Part shown: positions 11,001 to 26,014 of the stretch, piece after piece
Numbering within the stretch: position 1 is the first letter of the stretch
How the letters are laid out: every line of letters starts with the position of its first letter
From: Argentina anserina
Lineage: Eukaryota; Streptophyta; Magnoliopsida; Rosales; Rosaceae
Reading direction: 5' to 3'
NCBI RefSeq assembly: GCF_933775445.1
Contig: NC_065878.1
Span: forward strand, 24,006,395 to 24,070,394
DNA: 64,000 nt
Translations under genes and position numbers: made by a program
The notes under the pieces: generated by a model
What the model was told of the DNA's origin: nothing
Seen by the model: only the letters and a program-made list of their open reading frames with translations
The model's database searches: none

Positions 11001-13766
11001 TTGAACATTGAACTACAAGGAGCAATTGGAAAGTAGAAAAGAACGTACGATGTTGATATGATCAACTCCTGCTCAAGTGCCTCCTCACAAGTTACTAGAG
11101 ATGCTAAAGCAATTCCAGCATCATGCACAACCTTTGGTCTTTTATGAGTCTCCAAATCTTGTCCTAGAGTACTTAGAAAATTCAACCGCTTTCTCCGATC
11201 TAACAATACATCGAAAGGAACTACCGCTTCCAAAAGATCCTGAAAATCATTCATCAACGTCAGTATATAGGCAGCTTAGTTTCATTTATAACCTCATTCT
11301 TTTAGAGAAATTGAATTTCAGGATCCAATGTACAAAGAGGAACAACAAAGCTTTCCTAACAAATGTTTACCTTCATGGTTGTGACTTCTTCACCATCCAT
11401 TGATCTTTCATTGTCTGAAACTGAGCTTCCTCCACTTAAGGTGGCTCTTGTCGATATTCTTTTCGAATTTCCTACTTTGCTGCTAGAGCTCCACATGGTA
11501 GCTAGATCAGCTCTCATGTTCTTAAACATTTGAGGCTACATAAAAATTCGAACATTCAATATATACAATGAAGAGTTAAAGAAACCCAGAAAGTTAATAG
11601 ACAGATCTTTAATGGCAGCCAAAAAGATTGCAAGCAGACCTGAAGAACAGCAAAGCACAGATCTTCCAGTTCAGCTTTCATAGCCCATAATCCCAATCTG
11701 GACGCTAGAGAACACCAAATCACCAAGGTCTCCCTTGCAACAGCTTGAGCTTTTGCTGGAGGGAGGGCGTAACTGTAAAAAGATTATGATAATCCAGAAG
11801 TATGATCAATCTGCTGGTATTATTAGCCTAAAGCTTTCAGAAGAAGAATCCAAGTAACTAACTCAGAAATAAATTGTCGTATTTTTAGTCACATAGTGGC
11901 ACAAATTGGTGACAGGACAGTGTTCATAGCTGGTTACTAACAACCTGTCTGTTGGTTTGCATTCCCAAATAATATGTAGTTTGAATTTATACTTTATATA
12001 TCACTAAAAGATCGTCCAATCGAGAAATAACTATTATTAGAAGGATAATTCTTTTGAAATAGTTAATAAAAGCATAAAGGCCACATATACAACTATAATG
12101 TTTAACAAAAGTTTAGAGGCACATACAGTGTTCTCATATTGTGAAGACGATCTGCAAGCTTTATGAGCACTACACGTGGATCATCAACCATGCCCAAGAG
12201 CATGACTCGTAAGTTATTTGCCTGAAAAATGAATAATGCAAGCATGAGATAACTGCAACTTACAAAACAGATCTCATATTATGATGTAAGATACCAGTCC
12301 TATACCTCCTCGTGACCAAGTCTCCCGTCATTCACATTGATCCTGCGGTGTCTCCGTAAAAGCTGCAAATAATAGAGAAAAACATTCAGAATACTCTAAA
12401 GAATACCCTTACACCATGTCAAAAGTGCAGTTGATCAGAAATGTGTGCCTAATTTTTTCACTGAAATAACATTTGCATCATTATTTCTTATCTATCACAT
12501 CTCAGGTGTGAACTTTGTCAGCTTTGATCATCAGCAGAATAAATTACTTAAGCCGACAGAGGTGTCTACTGTCTACACAGACTGATGCATAATAGTGCTG
12601 CTAAAATGAAAGATGAAAAGATTAACGGAAGTATTTTCAAACCATATGTACCTAGCTACTATGTCCAATTACCCTTCATGATCACTGTTATTCTTTTTTA
12701 TTACTTTCATGAAATTCATGAGAGTTACATCCCCAGCGGGAAACATAACAAGAATGGTGTAGCCATGAGACTGCTAATTCAAAAGAATTCGAGTATAATT
12801 GGACACTTGACAACTCAAAACCAGCACTCTTTTGTATGAGAATACCTGGTTTATGTAACTTAACCTGGAAACTCCGGCTATGAGCTTGGCTATATCATCA
12901 CCAAACTCTTCTTCTATGCGATTGAAACTTTCACATGTGTCATCAACGACATCATGCAGTATCCCAGCAACAACCGTGTGAACAGCCTGCAGCAAACTTT
13001 AAATATTTGAAGCAATTAGTGGCATGGAAACTAATTTTCAAACAGCAAAGTTTAAATATATATAAGAAGGATGCATACTCGCTCGCCGCTAGAAGGAACC
13101 AGCATGGCCAAGATTCTGCCAGTATGAATACAATGGACTAAGTAAGGGTCTCCGGTCTTGCGTAGTTGGCCATGGTGAGCCTTCTTGGCAAACGCAATAG
13201 CCTTCTGCACCTGCCTTCACAGATAACTAAACTGTTTTAGTGGACGCAGATCATCAAATTCAAAGGTCTACAATTTTCGAATTGAATTGAATATGAAAAC
13301 GAATGGTGGTAAACCTTTGGATCATTGAATATAGGATATCCAGTGACGTCTACTCCCTCCACTAAATCACACCCTGCAGTGCACCATCGATCATCATCAA
13401 TGTTTGATTTTGAATTTGGATTACTAAAATCAATCAGCGGTGGTAATCACGCTAAGCGAAACAATCACCTGGCTGCGTTTCGAGTTTGGGCCACAAGAAA
13501 TCGACTTTAGTGGAAAGACAAGCCCCGGAGGCGATGGCGACGGCGGTGACGGCGACTTGAGTGATGGTGGAGGTGACGGCGCCGTGGAGGGAGCCGGAGC
13601 CGGAGGCAGCTGCGGCGGCGATGAGGTTGGGGGCAATCTGGTTCAAGACGCAACGGAACCTGGGGGAGCTGCGGAGGCTGAGGTGGTGGAAGTTGTGGAC
13701 GAACATGGTGGCGGTGGCGGTGGAGGAGGAGCTTGAGGTGGTCTGGCATGAGGGCATTGCTTTCAT
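8051..13766 (-). CDS. RSH: RelA/SpoT homologue (RSH), probable chloroplast (p)ppGpp synthetase/hydrolase with C-terminal TGS
   Basis: RSH enzymes make and degrade (p)ppGpp, the plastid stringent-response alarmone. There are eighteen in-phase exons (5'->3'): 13766-13469, 13373-13315, 13210-13079, 12986-12846, 12362-12306, 12221-12127, 11772-11640, 11535-11371, 11239-11049, 10909-10843, 10705-10572, 10143-10077, 9865-9803, 9725-9481, 9387-9258, 9028-8936, 8697-8512 and 8332-8051, giving 845 residues. The first ~60 residues are Ser/Thr/Ala-rich and acid-poor, like a transit peptide. The HD hydrolase domain shows [13 protein letters not shown] and [11 protein letters not shown]. The synthetase domain shows [29 protein letters not shown] and [10 protein letters not shown] linker containing [14 protein letters not shown] leads to a TGS domain at the extreme C-terminus ([16 protein letters not shown] ... 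DGDVVEVRA). No ACT domain is present. The ATG chosen at 13766 (MKAMPSC) is preceded by open frame, so a longer start at 13847 is possible. Which plant RSH subgroup this is was not settled. Confidence 0.93.
8802..8827. repeat. (CA)n microsatellite in an RSH intron
   Basis: This is an uninterrupted AC dinucleotide run of about 13 units inside the intron between exons 16 and 17 of the RSH gene. Confidence 0.95.
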
Positions 13767-14464
13767 CTGGTTTGTTTTGATTTGGTGGGAATGGAAGCAA
13801 AACCCACAAATGAAAAATGAAAAATAATCAAATATATATGTAATCATGTGTTGTCAGTTAAGCCAAGAGTTCCCATATCATGCAAAAGATAACTCTCTCT
13901 CCTGCGAGCCCTCTATACGCTGACACGTGGAATCAGATTCCTTGCGAATCTTTTCTCCTTATCATGGAGTTCAGTTCGGAATCTAATAAATGAGCTCTTT
14001 CTTTTTCTTCTTTTTTTTTTAACCCCAGGAGGACATTTTTACTATGCTAACGATGACCTTTTTACTGTATTCTGAGCTCGCTTGAATCTTTTAATTTCGT
14101 GTAATCATCACACATAGTGTAATATCAGGAAAAGAATACTAAGGACCTTTGAATCAGAAGCATACAAATTGCTAGAGATTTGCACAATATACAATGGATT
14201 TAGTTACAAGTCCGAGAGCACAAAGGCTACGATTAAGCACCTAATAGAATCCTCTGTTTATAGTCAAGACAAGGAAAACCCCGATTCTAGTTGATTACAG
14301 TTCAGGACGTTTCGAAGCGTAACTGGCCAGCTCTTATCAATTGAACAGTCCCAACAATTCCAGGTAAACCTGTGGAAATGAATAAAAGAATTAACGGTGA
14401 ACTCGATGGCTTTCCCAGATTTTCTGGCAAAGAATAACAAGGTGACATTGTCTAACCTTAACTA
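13767..14464. other. RSH promoter region and ARF 3' UTR
   Basis: This stretch lies between the RSH start and the ARF stop; both genes are on the minus strand, so it holds the RSH promoter/5' UTR and the ARF 3' UTR. Apart from the G-box at 13924 no feature is recognised. Confidence 0.6.
13924..13929. promoter_or_regulatory. G-box (CACGTG) upstream of the RSH gene
   Basis: A palindromic CACGTG in the context TGACACGTGG lies about 160 bases upstream of the RSH start codon. G-boxes bind bZIP/bHLH (ABA- and light-related) factors. Functional relevance is inferred from position only. Confidence 0.4.
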
Positions 14465-16697
<2,233 letters not shown>

Positions 16698-17008
16698 GGC
16701 GACGACGATGGCAGCACTTGAAGAAAAGTAAACAGAAAACAAAAACAGAGAAAAAGAAAAGGTCGCCGATCTCCTCCTCCTCCTCTGTTTCTCTGTGTAA
16801 AGCGGCGTTGAAGTGTATGAGTTGGGCGACTTAAATTAGCAGAGCTGCGGTGGCGATTCAATTTTTAGAGAGAGAATCAGCCTTGATGAGATTTTTTTAG
16901 TGAGAGAGAGAGAGAGAAAATAGAAACTAACACAAGGTGAAGGTAGCGTTCTATAGAATATTATTCCACCTTTCTTTCATTTTCTTCTAGTGGAGTGGAC
17001 TAATGATC

Positions 17009-17063
17009 TGGGCCTATTGGGCTTGTGGGTAGCCGATTCTAAACAAATTGTAATCCATGGGCC
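17009..17063. promoter_or_regulatory. Cluster of three Site II motifs (TGGGCY)
   Basis: TGGGCC is at 17009 and 17058 and TGGGCT at 17018. Site II elements (TGGGCY) are TCP-binding promoter motifs of growth-related and mitochondrial genes in plants. The cluster lies ~310-370 bases upstream of the ARF start (minus) and ~45 bases upstream of the small ORF at 17107 (plus), so it could serve either. Confidence 0.45.
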
Positions 17064-17106
17064 TGGCCGATGCATTACAGTAACGTGAAGGTGTGTGACG
17101 TGGCGG

Positions 17107-17229
17107 ATGGCGTGCCGGAGGACCATGTTTTCGGGGGGAAGCCCCAGGAAGACAGTTGTTCATGAAGGCGGCCCCAGACAACTTCAGGAGGTGCTTAGAG
17201 GCGTCCGTGGAGTCATGAAACTACAGTAA
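17107..17229 (+). CDS. Short GC-rich open reading frame, 40 codons, unknown
   Basis: This ORF runs from ATG at 17107 to TAA at 17227-17229. The peptide is very basic and Gly/Arg-rich (MACRRTMFSGGSPRKTV, then HEGGPRQLQEVLRGVRG). The block from about 17085 to 17225 is conspicuously GC-rich against AT-rich flanks, as coding DNA is here. I do not recognise the peptide; it could be a small gene, an exon of a gene not otherwise visible, or a decayed fragment. It sits just downstream of three Site II motifs. Confidence 0.2.
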   Translation: MACRRTMFSGGSPRKTVVHEGGPRQLQEVLRGVRGVMKLQ

Positions 17230-17743
17230 AGCATCCAACAAATATCAACTTAGAGCAATTACTAATCATGGAGGATCCTAAATTGGGCATAAATCACATA
17301 ATCAAGATCCGTGGAAACAAAAAACCAAATATTTGAGGCAGCACTATGAATAAGACGAGCACGAAACACATTTCTGCACAACCCATAAAAGTTAAGTACA
17401 CGTTACACTGAGATGAATCATCAATGCTAATAGTCATTTAAACAGATTGAATACAATCTAGCAAGTACATATAGATCAATCTGAATCCAGAAAAACCCAT
17501 ATTCCTCCCTAAATCAGCACCTAAATACTCTACAGCCCTCCAATAGACATATAGGCGGTGTAGCTGGCGGGCTATGGGTAACCTTGCTTTTACTAATTTC
17601 AACCAAGAAAATTCTGGAAACGAAGGGGAATCTAATTAGGAAAAAATTTGCTGTATTTGCTTTGACAGATTCCAACGTCTGCTAGGTACCCCCACTGCCC
17701 CATCAATCACCCATGATTTAACTTCGAGATGAGTATTAGCCAT
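17230..17743. other. XPO1 3' UTR and spacer
   Basis: This is AT-rich sequence after the exportin stop codon (minus strand) extending to the small GC-rich ORF. No coding potential or repeat was recognised. Confidence 0.5.
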
Positions 17744-20700
17744 CTAGGAATCAGCCATATCATCTTGTAGCTCATTGGGGGCAACGAGCCCAGGAATAGA
17801 GAGCATTCGTTGCCGTTCCCTTTCTCTTTGTGCAGCAGCCTCCTCTGCATAAAGATCTTTGTTGTCCTGCAACAGAGTAACAACGTATAACCACATTGTC
17901 TAACAAAGTAATAGACCTGTCTCAAAACGTAAAACAGATTCAGGAAGACAAAAATTGTAGCACTACCTGTGCTGAAAATTCTTTTGACTGCACTAGAAAG
18001 TCTCGGATGTGATCCTTAAATGTGGCCAAGTTATTCTTGGACTCAAATAGCCCATTCACAAATTGAGTGACCTGAGGACAAAAATATCAAATAAATCCCT
18101 TCAGAGAGGTGGCATTCTTATAGAAATATTGTGAACAAACAAAATACAATTAGAGATATACCTCTACAGTAGTCATGTTGGGGAAGGATTCACTCAGAAG
18201 CTTGATAGTGAACTCCCGAACAAACATGGCATTATTTGGGTGTTGAAATCCAGGCACTGAAACATCCCACAGCGGCTCCGTCACAGGACCACTTTCTACA
18301 AGGCAAAACAACTGCTGAAGCACCAGGACGTGCAACTTGAATCCAGGCTTATGAAATGTGTCTGTCAAGACAGCAAAGATTTCTTGCTCGATTTGCAAAA
18401 AGTATGTCCGGAAAAATTGATTACAGAACTCTGATTTCTGGCAGTTGTAACCAAATCATAGTTAGCATCGGGAAGATACAGTACACAGACATCAGCACAC
18501 TTTCCCAAATAATAATATTAACATACCTGAAAGTTCTTCAGCATCTCCAATAACAGGTTCAGCCCAGTTTCAGCAATATTTCTTTCTGTGTGCCGAAATG
18601 CCCATATAATTGAATCCATGACAAGCTTTAATTGCTGAAGCAAACCCATATTACAGAACAATCAAAATATGGAATGCTATGATTAACAAAACATAAAATT
18701 CTGGATAGAGCCAACAACAAAATGAGACAAAAGGAAAAAGAAAATAACACAAACCTGACTCGATAATCTAATCAACGCAGGAAAACAGTGTGCCGCGATG
18801 GCACGAAGTAGGGAAAAGAACTTCAGGCGATGCTCTGGATAATCTTCAAAGTTTTTTGTAATCATCTGCAATAGCACAAGCGCAGAAAAGTAGGGATTAA
18901 TACAAAATCAGCTATAAAACATTATGTTTCTAGTTCTAATTAGACTAATAGCAGCATCAGAGTGTATGGAAATATGTTACTACTGCTCCATGAACTAAGA
19001 AGCATCAGAGAAGATTGACAGTATTGCAGAAGAGCCAACTTCCTTACCACCAACGTGCACTGGAAAACAGCTTCAAATATCCGAGGCACATCATCTATCA
19101 TCTCAACTTTGTACCTGAAAGAAGGTGAGCTTATCAGTCAGTTTTAGCATGGCACCACTTCTAAGAGTTCCACTGACATATATCTAAGAAAGATAGCTTA
19201 AAACCCTGATGGTAGTTAATGAAAAAAGGATTTACTTGTTTATAATTGTGGCAAAAAGTGATAAAACTTCCGACTCTCTAGCATCAGGCAAATTCCTGGC
19301 ATAGTCACCGAGGACAGGATCCAACATCGGAGGCACAATTTGTTTTCCTATATGTGACTGGTCTTCAGCCTTGTCCAGGAATGTCTCGATCAGTTTGAGA
19401 GTTTCTCTCTTGACTGACCTGTTGAATGAATCAGAATAAGTTATGGTTTTGATGGTGCAAACTAAACAAGATGGAAATTTGAAATGTGACCTGAGATTAG
19501 TCTCACCTTAGAAGTTTCACATAGGATGTCTTAGAAGCAAATGGCCCTCCTTCAGCAATGGTACTAGATACAAGCTCACTGTACATCCTGTTCAAAGTAA
19601 AAACCAATGCATTAATTAGAATTTTTGGAAGGAAGATAATTGGACAACTGAATCTGAAAGTCAACTAACATGTAAAAATGTTGGTTATACCTGTAGACAT
19701 TAAGCATGTCCAAGAAGATCAATGACATCTGGGTTAGGAAAAATGTTCCAAGAGAGCTGGCAACACTTGTGTTTGTCTGCAAACCGAAGAATAATTACAA
19801 TAGATAACCAAAACAGGTTACAGACATAAGAAAGATCACCAACAGAAACAGAGAAGAAAAGAAAAAGGGACATTTAAAAAGCTCATTTAAGAGCCTGACA
19901 GACAAAAGAGAAGTTGCATATATAGATAATATAAACAATATTCAAAATTAAAGTCTAATAACTTAATGACCAGCAGAGGGAATTGGATCTACTGTCTGCA
20001 GGATATCATCATTTCGAAAAATGCATACCTGTAATATATTAAGCACGGTCCGAATCACTTCCTGATCCTTGAGAACATCAACACTTTGGCGCGCTTGCCC
20101 AATGATCTCAGCCCATTTCTGAATGACAAGTAAACCCATAAGTCATAATACACTATCACTTTGCGTGTGTGTGTGTGTGTGAAGAGATTATGAAACAGGT
20201 ATTAAACAGTGATAAGTATATTTAACCTGATTAGGGAGACTCATCAGCCTATGTAAATATTCATCCCTCTTTTGGGGATCAGATTCTGCTTGAATCATAT
20301 GACCGACCTAATAATATCAAATGCAAATTGTCAACAACTAAAATTTACTGTAGAGATATCCAACTTAGAGAAAACAAAAGGCATACCGCTTCATAAAAAG
20401 TATGAATCTGGTGAGGCTCAAGATCACCAACAGTCGTAGGGAGGCCTGTCAACAGTTCAGAGACAAATGGTTCGCTTTCCCCAACCTGTCATGACATGCA
20501 GTCAACAAAACACATTAAAAAATAATAATAATACACCTTACTGCTTCCTATTCAGCCTCAAAGAGTTAAACTGCTGAAAATCTGAAAGGTATACCTGTAC
20601 AATAACAAATTTACGCTTGCATTTCTGAACAATTTTGAGGAATGTGTCACAAGCCATGTCCTAAAACATGCGTAACAAAAGTTACAACAAAACTTCACAT

Positions 20701-23700
20701 CATTTAATATTTGATGTTACAATAGAGAAGTCAACAATACCAGAATGAAGGCGAAAAAATGGAAGGAAGATGAAACCTAAAAGTCAACATTCAACCCTAT
20801 AATTGTAATTACCTGAACTCCAGGATGTGTTTCGTGCATAAATTCAAACAACTTATTCACGACGGTCTTTAGGAACTTCCAATGAGCTCTTAAAAACCTT
20901 GGGTACTGCCCAACAACATACCTGAAAGCATATTGAAACATAAAACATAAGGACATTTTCAGCACAAGATACAGGGGCCAAGTTGCAGAGACAAAATTAT
21001 TCCCAAAATATAAGGATTAATACTCATACTTGTGCACTTAATGAAAAAATTAGCAGCCATAATAACATACAATTTTATAAGAAATCAAAAATGCATATGT
21101 ATACACTTACATAATGTTGCTTGCAATCACAGCTTTGTTATCTTTCCCTTTTATGATTTCGCATAAATTCAGTAAGTCACGAATCACCATCACCAAAAAT
21201 CTGTTTTCCTAAAAAATGAAATGGTAACAAATATCAAGAGACATTCTAGAATGGCAGGTATATCATGAGGCCGTTACAGAAATGAATTCTTGAGACCTAC
21301 AACAAAAACAAGAGCAACAAATACCTGTTCTTCCGCCATGGAACCAGATATGGACCCTATTGCCCAGCATAACGTGTTTAAGTTATTCCATGCCCAGTCC
21401 TCGCCGCTTAGTTGTTTGCTTAACTTCTTTAGCATCTGAATTTCATCATAAACATATCAGATAAAACTCTACAGAATTAAATGTATAACAGCGCATATGT
21501 ATTCTAAACATCATTGTTTACTTTCAGTGGTAAAAAAAAAATAATTAAAAAAAGATGAAACTGCAATAGGAAAACCTTTACCTGCTTCTCAGTGTCATCG
21601 TGGTCAAGGTGTGCCAAATATATTAATGTTTCCCTCATGATCTGCAGGAAGAATTTGATATAAATAATGAAAACAAGCAGAGATAGTATTTAAGAGGACA
21701 AAAACACCTAGCAAGACCTCATCAGAAACAAAATATATATAAACATATAATGTCAATATTATCATTATCCTAGTTTCTTTTATGAAAGCATCCTACGAAA
21801 TAAAAAAGGTAACCAAAACAAGTAGTTTCTTCACATTCAATTTTCAAGGAAACATTTTGTTTGAAAATATAAATCAATAAGCTGTTCCATACTGTCATTT
21901 TACACGAAAAGTACCACTTGAATGACATGGTAAAACATATCCACACAAATAAAGATGGATCACCTTATATTGGACAAGAACATCATTGTCCTTAAGGGTC
22001 TCGCGAACGATGTTGCCATTCTCATCTTCAACAATGAGAACCTCTTCTGGCTTTGCCATACGACAGATCATGAGCAGCCTTAACTTTGACATGATGCTAA
22101 CATATATCTGCCTCCTCTGCATAATTTGTGAGCCAAGGCCATCAACCATACCAGGAATCATAGGCATCTGCCAATTCGGTACAAAAACACAAACAGAAAG
22201 ATATGATATCAGATCAAGTACCAGAGTAACTTTCCTTTCATTCAAATCTAATCACCAAATAACAGGGGCACCAAAATATAAACAGACTATTTAAATCACC
22301 TGCAGTCCCATCATGTTTGCTGTAGCTGCAGGGTTATCCAAATTATTATGTGCCTCATATAGTTCCAATACCAAGGAATTCCAATAGTCTAAGCAAACCT
22401 TCACCAATCCAATAAAGTGCATTGTTAATTCAGCTATCAAGGGAGGGAGAGATAGAGAGAGCGAGACTTAGAGAATCACCAGTAGTCATACCTTAAAAAC
22501 TTCTGTGTCATCCACATATGAGATGCTTATAAGATATTCAAGACCCATTAGCAACGCATTTACGTTTTCTTGGTTGGTTTCAAGAACACGTATATGAGAC
22601 TGCATAAAAAGAGAAAATCAGCAAAGAACTTGTTGCTCTACTTATCTGAAAAACAAAAGAAGACACTTACCTTGAAAAACGAAGTGAAGAACAGTGCCAA
22701 GTTTTGAATAAATGCCTGGAGAAAAAACATGAAGAAAGAGTTAACACATACACATGCACAAAAGGAGGGACCCCAAAAAAAAGAATTAAAGGTACCTGTT
22801 CCTCGCCAGATCCATTTCCATAAGCCTCAGGGATGTTTGTGGTAGTGGGGAGGATAGTCTAGTTAGGAAAAAAAAATATACGTGAACTGATGAGATACAT
22901 ATTATACAACTACTGGAATAAAATCAGGGAGCTCACTTGAGAACTTCCTTAAAGTGTATCAGGGTTTTGTCCATTAATTGTACTCTCCAAATTGCCAGAT
23001 AAATATAAATTTACGAGAAACTAATGTTGTTGACATAGATGTAATAGAGCAAGAATTAAAAAAAAAACAACCTATTTGAGACTTTCAAAGGAGGCCTTAA
23101 CACTCCAACCACTCACTTTTCTTAGTTATATTTTGTATTTTTGTTAGTTTTTGTGATTTCAGTATGGAAATTGTAGTAATATACATTGTTAAAACCAAAT
23201 TATAAACTTGTGACTTGTATATTAGCTGCCTTTTAAACATGTTTACAACAACTTACCAAATCACAATGATATTATACTGATCTTTAAGCCACCTTTTAAA
23301 CAATGTTTAAAACATATTACACAAGTATTATACTGATCTTTTTTATCTAGTGTAGAATAGGACAACTGACAAATAAGTTTAGAATATATAACGAAATTCA
23401 ATGTAAACACACCTGTAACTGCACCATGAATATCATATACATCTTAACATACTGAGCATTGTAGAAGTCACCGAATGAAAGTGCCGCAACCTGAAAACGA
23501 TATTAAAATACATAATAATCAAATGCGGTTAAATATATTAAGATATCCTTGTTTTCTTATGGTGCCATCTATCTTCTAAATTACAGGAATAGTGCAACTA
23601 AATACATGAAGAAAATGGAAAGATATATACCTCTGTTAAACACTGAAGGGCAAGATTCCGATATTGAGGCATGGGAAAAAACTTCAGAAGGGTTTCAAGC

Positions 23701-25908
23701 TGCAAAGTACAAAGACACAATAGGTTGATAAGTATAAGATCTTAAAAAAGGCAACATTGACAACGAAAAAGCAATTTACGCACCAACGGGGACTCAAAAA
23801 TATAGCCCAAGGGAATCCATGAGAGAAAAGCATGTAACGTCGAAAGTGTTGCACGTATAAGTTCAGTTCTTTGAGATACAGATAATACGTACAAGCACAG
23901 CTCGTGAATAAGTTGAAACTCGCTGCAAAGATATCACAGACAATTGGAAGTAGCAATTAGCATTAGCAAGAAAGAAAGGTTTGAAGACATGCCACGTCAG
24001 ACAGTACGTATATGTCACGAGTTTTCATATCGAAAACAACATTTTTTCGCGTTTAAAGAATAAAAATAAACTTGAGAATAAAAATTAACATGCCACTGCA
24101 TGTCGAAACAACTCCCTTTCAACAACTAATGGAAAAAAAACTATTCAGATTCAATGATACAAGAAGCAAGAGAAATTTAACACTACAATGATAATGATGA
24201 AGTTACAACTCAAATGAGCGTTACAATACCAGGGCATCATCCAAGTCAAAAGGACAAGACCAAGAAAAACATACATAATGCCAAAAAAAAGAAACATATA
24301 CCAGCTTTTAAAGTAATACAAGAATTACCTGTTCAATGATTGTTTAAGCTCCTTAATCTTCAGCTGAGTCATTTCTCCCCTTGAGAAATCAAAGACCTCT
24401 TCACTTAAGAGCTGAAGGTAACACATTCAAGCAATTAATAACAAACTAATGAAAACCACAAACAATTGAAATTCTGCTGTATAAAAAGCTTACTTTCAAT
24501 ATAACCATACAATTCTCACATATGGTTTCACTCGTTTTAGCTGCTGAAACAAGATCTGGAACAAAACTTTGCCATTTAGCAGGCCAATCATGCTTCAAAA
24601 TCTGTGCAATAAGTAATACACCACATTACATTGCAGCATATCTAACTATCAAAGAGTAGGCTTCAGATATGGACACACTAGTGTAACAGTGAATACACCA
24701 ATGCCTCAATGAATAAGTAGACATAATACTACCGCTACTGAATGGGGTAATTAGTAGTGTATGGTACAACAAATTGACAAGTATGATGAAAGGTGGAACA
24801 AGAAAATACCTGAACCAAAATGATATTGAGCTTGTTGACGTAGAGCCTTTCACTTCTAAAAGAACTCTCATTGCCTGAAAGCTGTGCAAGAGAGTAAAAA
24901 GCTAAGAGGAAATAAAATATGCGGAAACAAAGCTTAAATATAAGGTTAGCAAGATTTCCTCCTTAAATGGAGTAAAGGACTCATACCTGCACAATGAGAT
25001 CAGAGATATAATTTTTCATTCCATCTCTCTGTTGAACAGGCAGTGCATTCCACCTATACTTGATAACCCCTTCTAGGACCTGCCCATAAAAGTAATGAAA
25101 ACCCTAAAAAATCGGCACCTTAAAGCTAAAGTTTGAATAGCATCATTTCCCAAGTTGATGTAGTTGTGAAGACTTTACTGTGATGCCATTTTAAAAAGAG
25201 TACAAAAATATGCTCCTAAATTGATTGGTCATACTTCCAACTTGATTATAAAGCAATTCTAGTTCTGATCCAACAGTTTAGAAAGAGTGAAAGACATATG
25301 AACGCATACAGACTCTGCAACCCGACTCTAAGGATCTTTTGGCAATGCCCTTCTTGTGAAACCAAGCGGAAACTCAAATGTGTAATAGACTGTTCTCATG
25401 TATCGAAAGCGACCTGTAAAGCGAAGAACTTGGTGTTGAGATTTTGAGCGCTCCGCAAAATTGGCACGACTTGGAGCCACATATCTGGATTGTTTTGCAA
25501 GTCCCGCAATATTAGGTCCGCAGCTGCCCTCTGTGTCACCAAAACCAGTAAAGGTACTCTCAGAAAACACAAAATTACAATGTCACAAAATATAAAAAGT
25601 AGGATCATTTCAATTCTCAATCTCAGCAGCCAAATTAAAGCGATTAATTGTTGTAGTTGGTTTGAAAATTCAAACATATCTGCTAGCTTTCAAATGCCAA
25701 ACACTAAGGGGGCGATAACGACTCCAATTCACAGCCGTCGCATAACCCCAAACAGAAAACTATTCAAACCCTAGAGTGGAAAATCGAATAGTATTCGAAA
25801 AACTCTCACCTCTTCCTTAGATCCGGTGCCGTAAAACGCCGACACAGTGGCATCGAGCAAGGCAACATCAAAGGGCAGGCTCATATCCCTGAGCTTCTCG
25901 GCCGCCAT
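17744..25908 (-). CDS. XPO1: Exportin-1 (CRM1) nuclear export receptor
   Basis: This is a Ran-GTP-dependent karyopherin that exports leucine-rich NES cargoes through nuclear pores. Thirty-one exons were read, the first 25908-25810 and the last 17866-17744; lengths sum to 1076 residues, against about 1075 in the Arabidopsis XPO1 proteins. The N-terminus [19 protein letters not shown] leads into the CRIME/importin-beta N-terminal repeat ([20 protein letters not shown]). The central NES-groove region includes [13 protein letters not shown] and [23 protein letters not shown] repeats run to the acidic C-terminus ([17 protein letters not shown] ... DDMADS). Splice phases are consistent throughout, including small exons such as 22715-22671. 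Intron 9 (23412-22859) is the longest in this region and contains a degenerate ~60-bp duplication. Two telo-box motifs lie in the 5' UTR. Confidence 0.96.
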
Positions 25909-25968
25909 ATTCACAGACGAGCGTAGAGACTAAAGGGGAAGGTCGATCAAAACAAAGGCAGTCGGGTA

Positions 25969-26014
25969 AAACCCTAGAGCAGAGTAAAGAGATGAACAGA
26001 GGGGCCAAACCCTA
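25969..26014. promoter_or_regulatory. Two telo-box motifs (AAACCCTA) in the XPO1 leader
   Basis: AAACCCTA occurs at 25969-25976 and 26007-26014, 60-105 bases upstream of the XPO1 start. Telo boxes near start sites are typical of plant genes active in dividing cells and ribosome/translation functions. Confidence 0.4.

Noticed and set aside
13440..13736. Glycine-rich plus-strand ORF (98 codons) and two other overlapping frames
   Set aside because: It is the antisense of RSH exon 1, whose Ala/Ser/Pro-coding transit-peptide DNA is GC-rich and so stop-poor in several frames.
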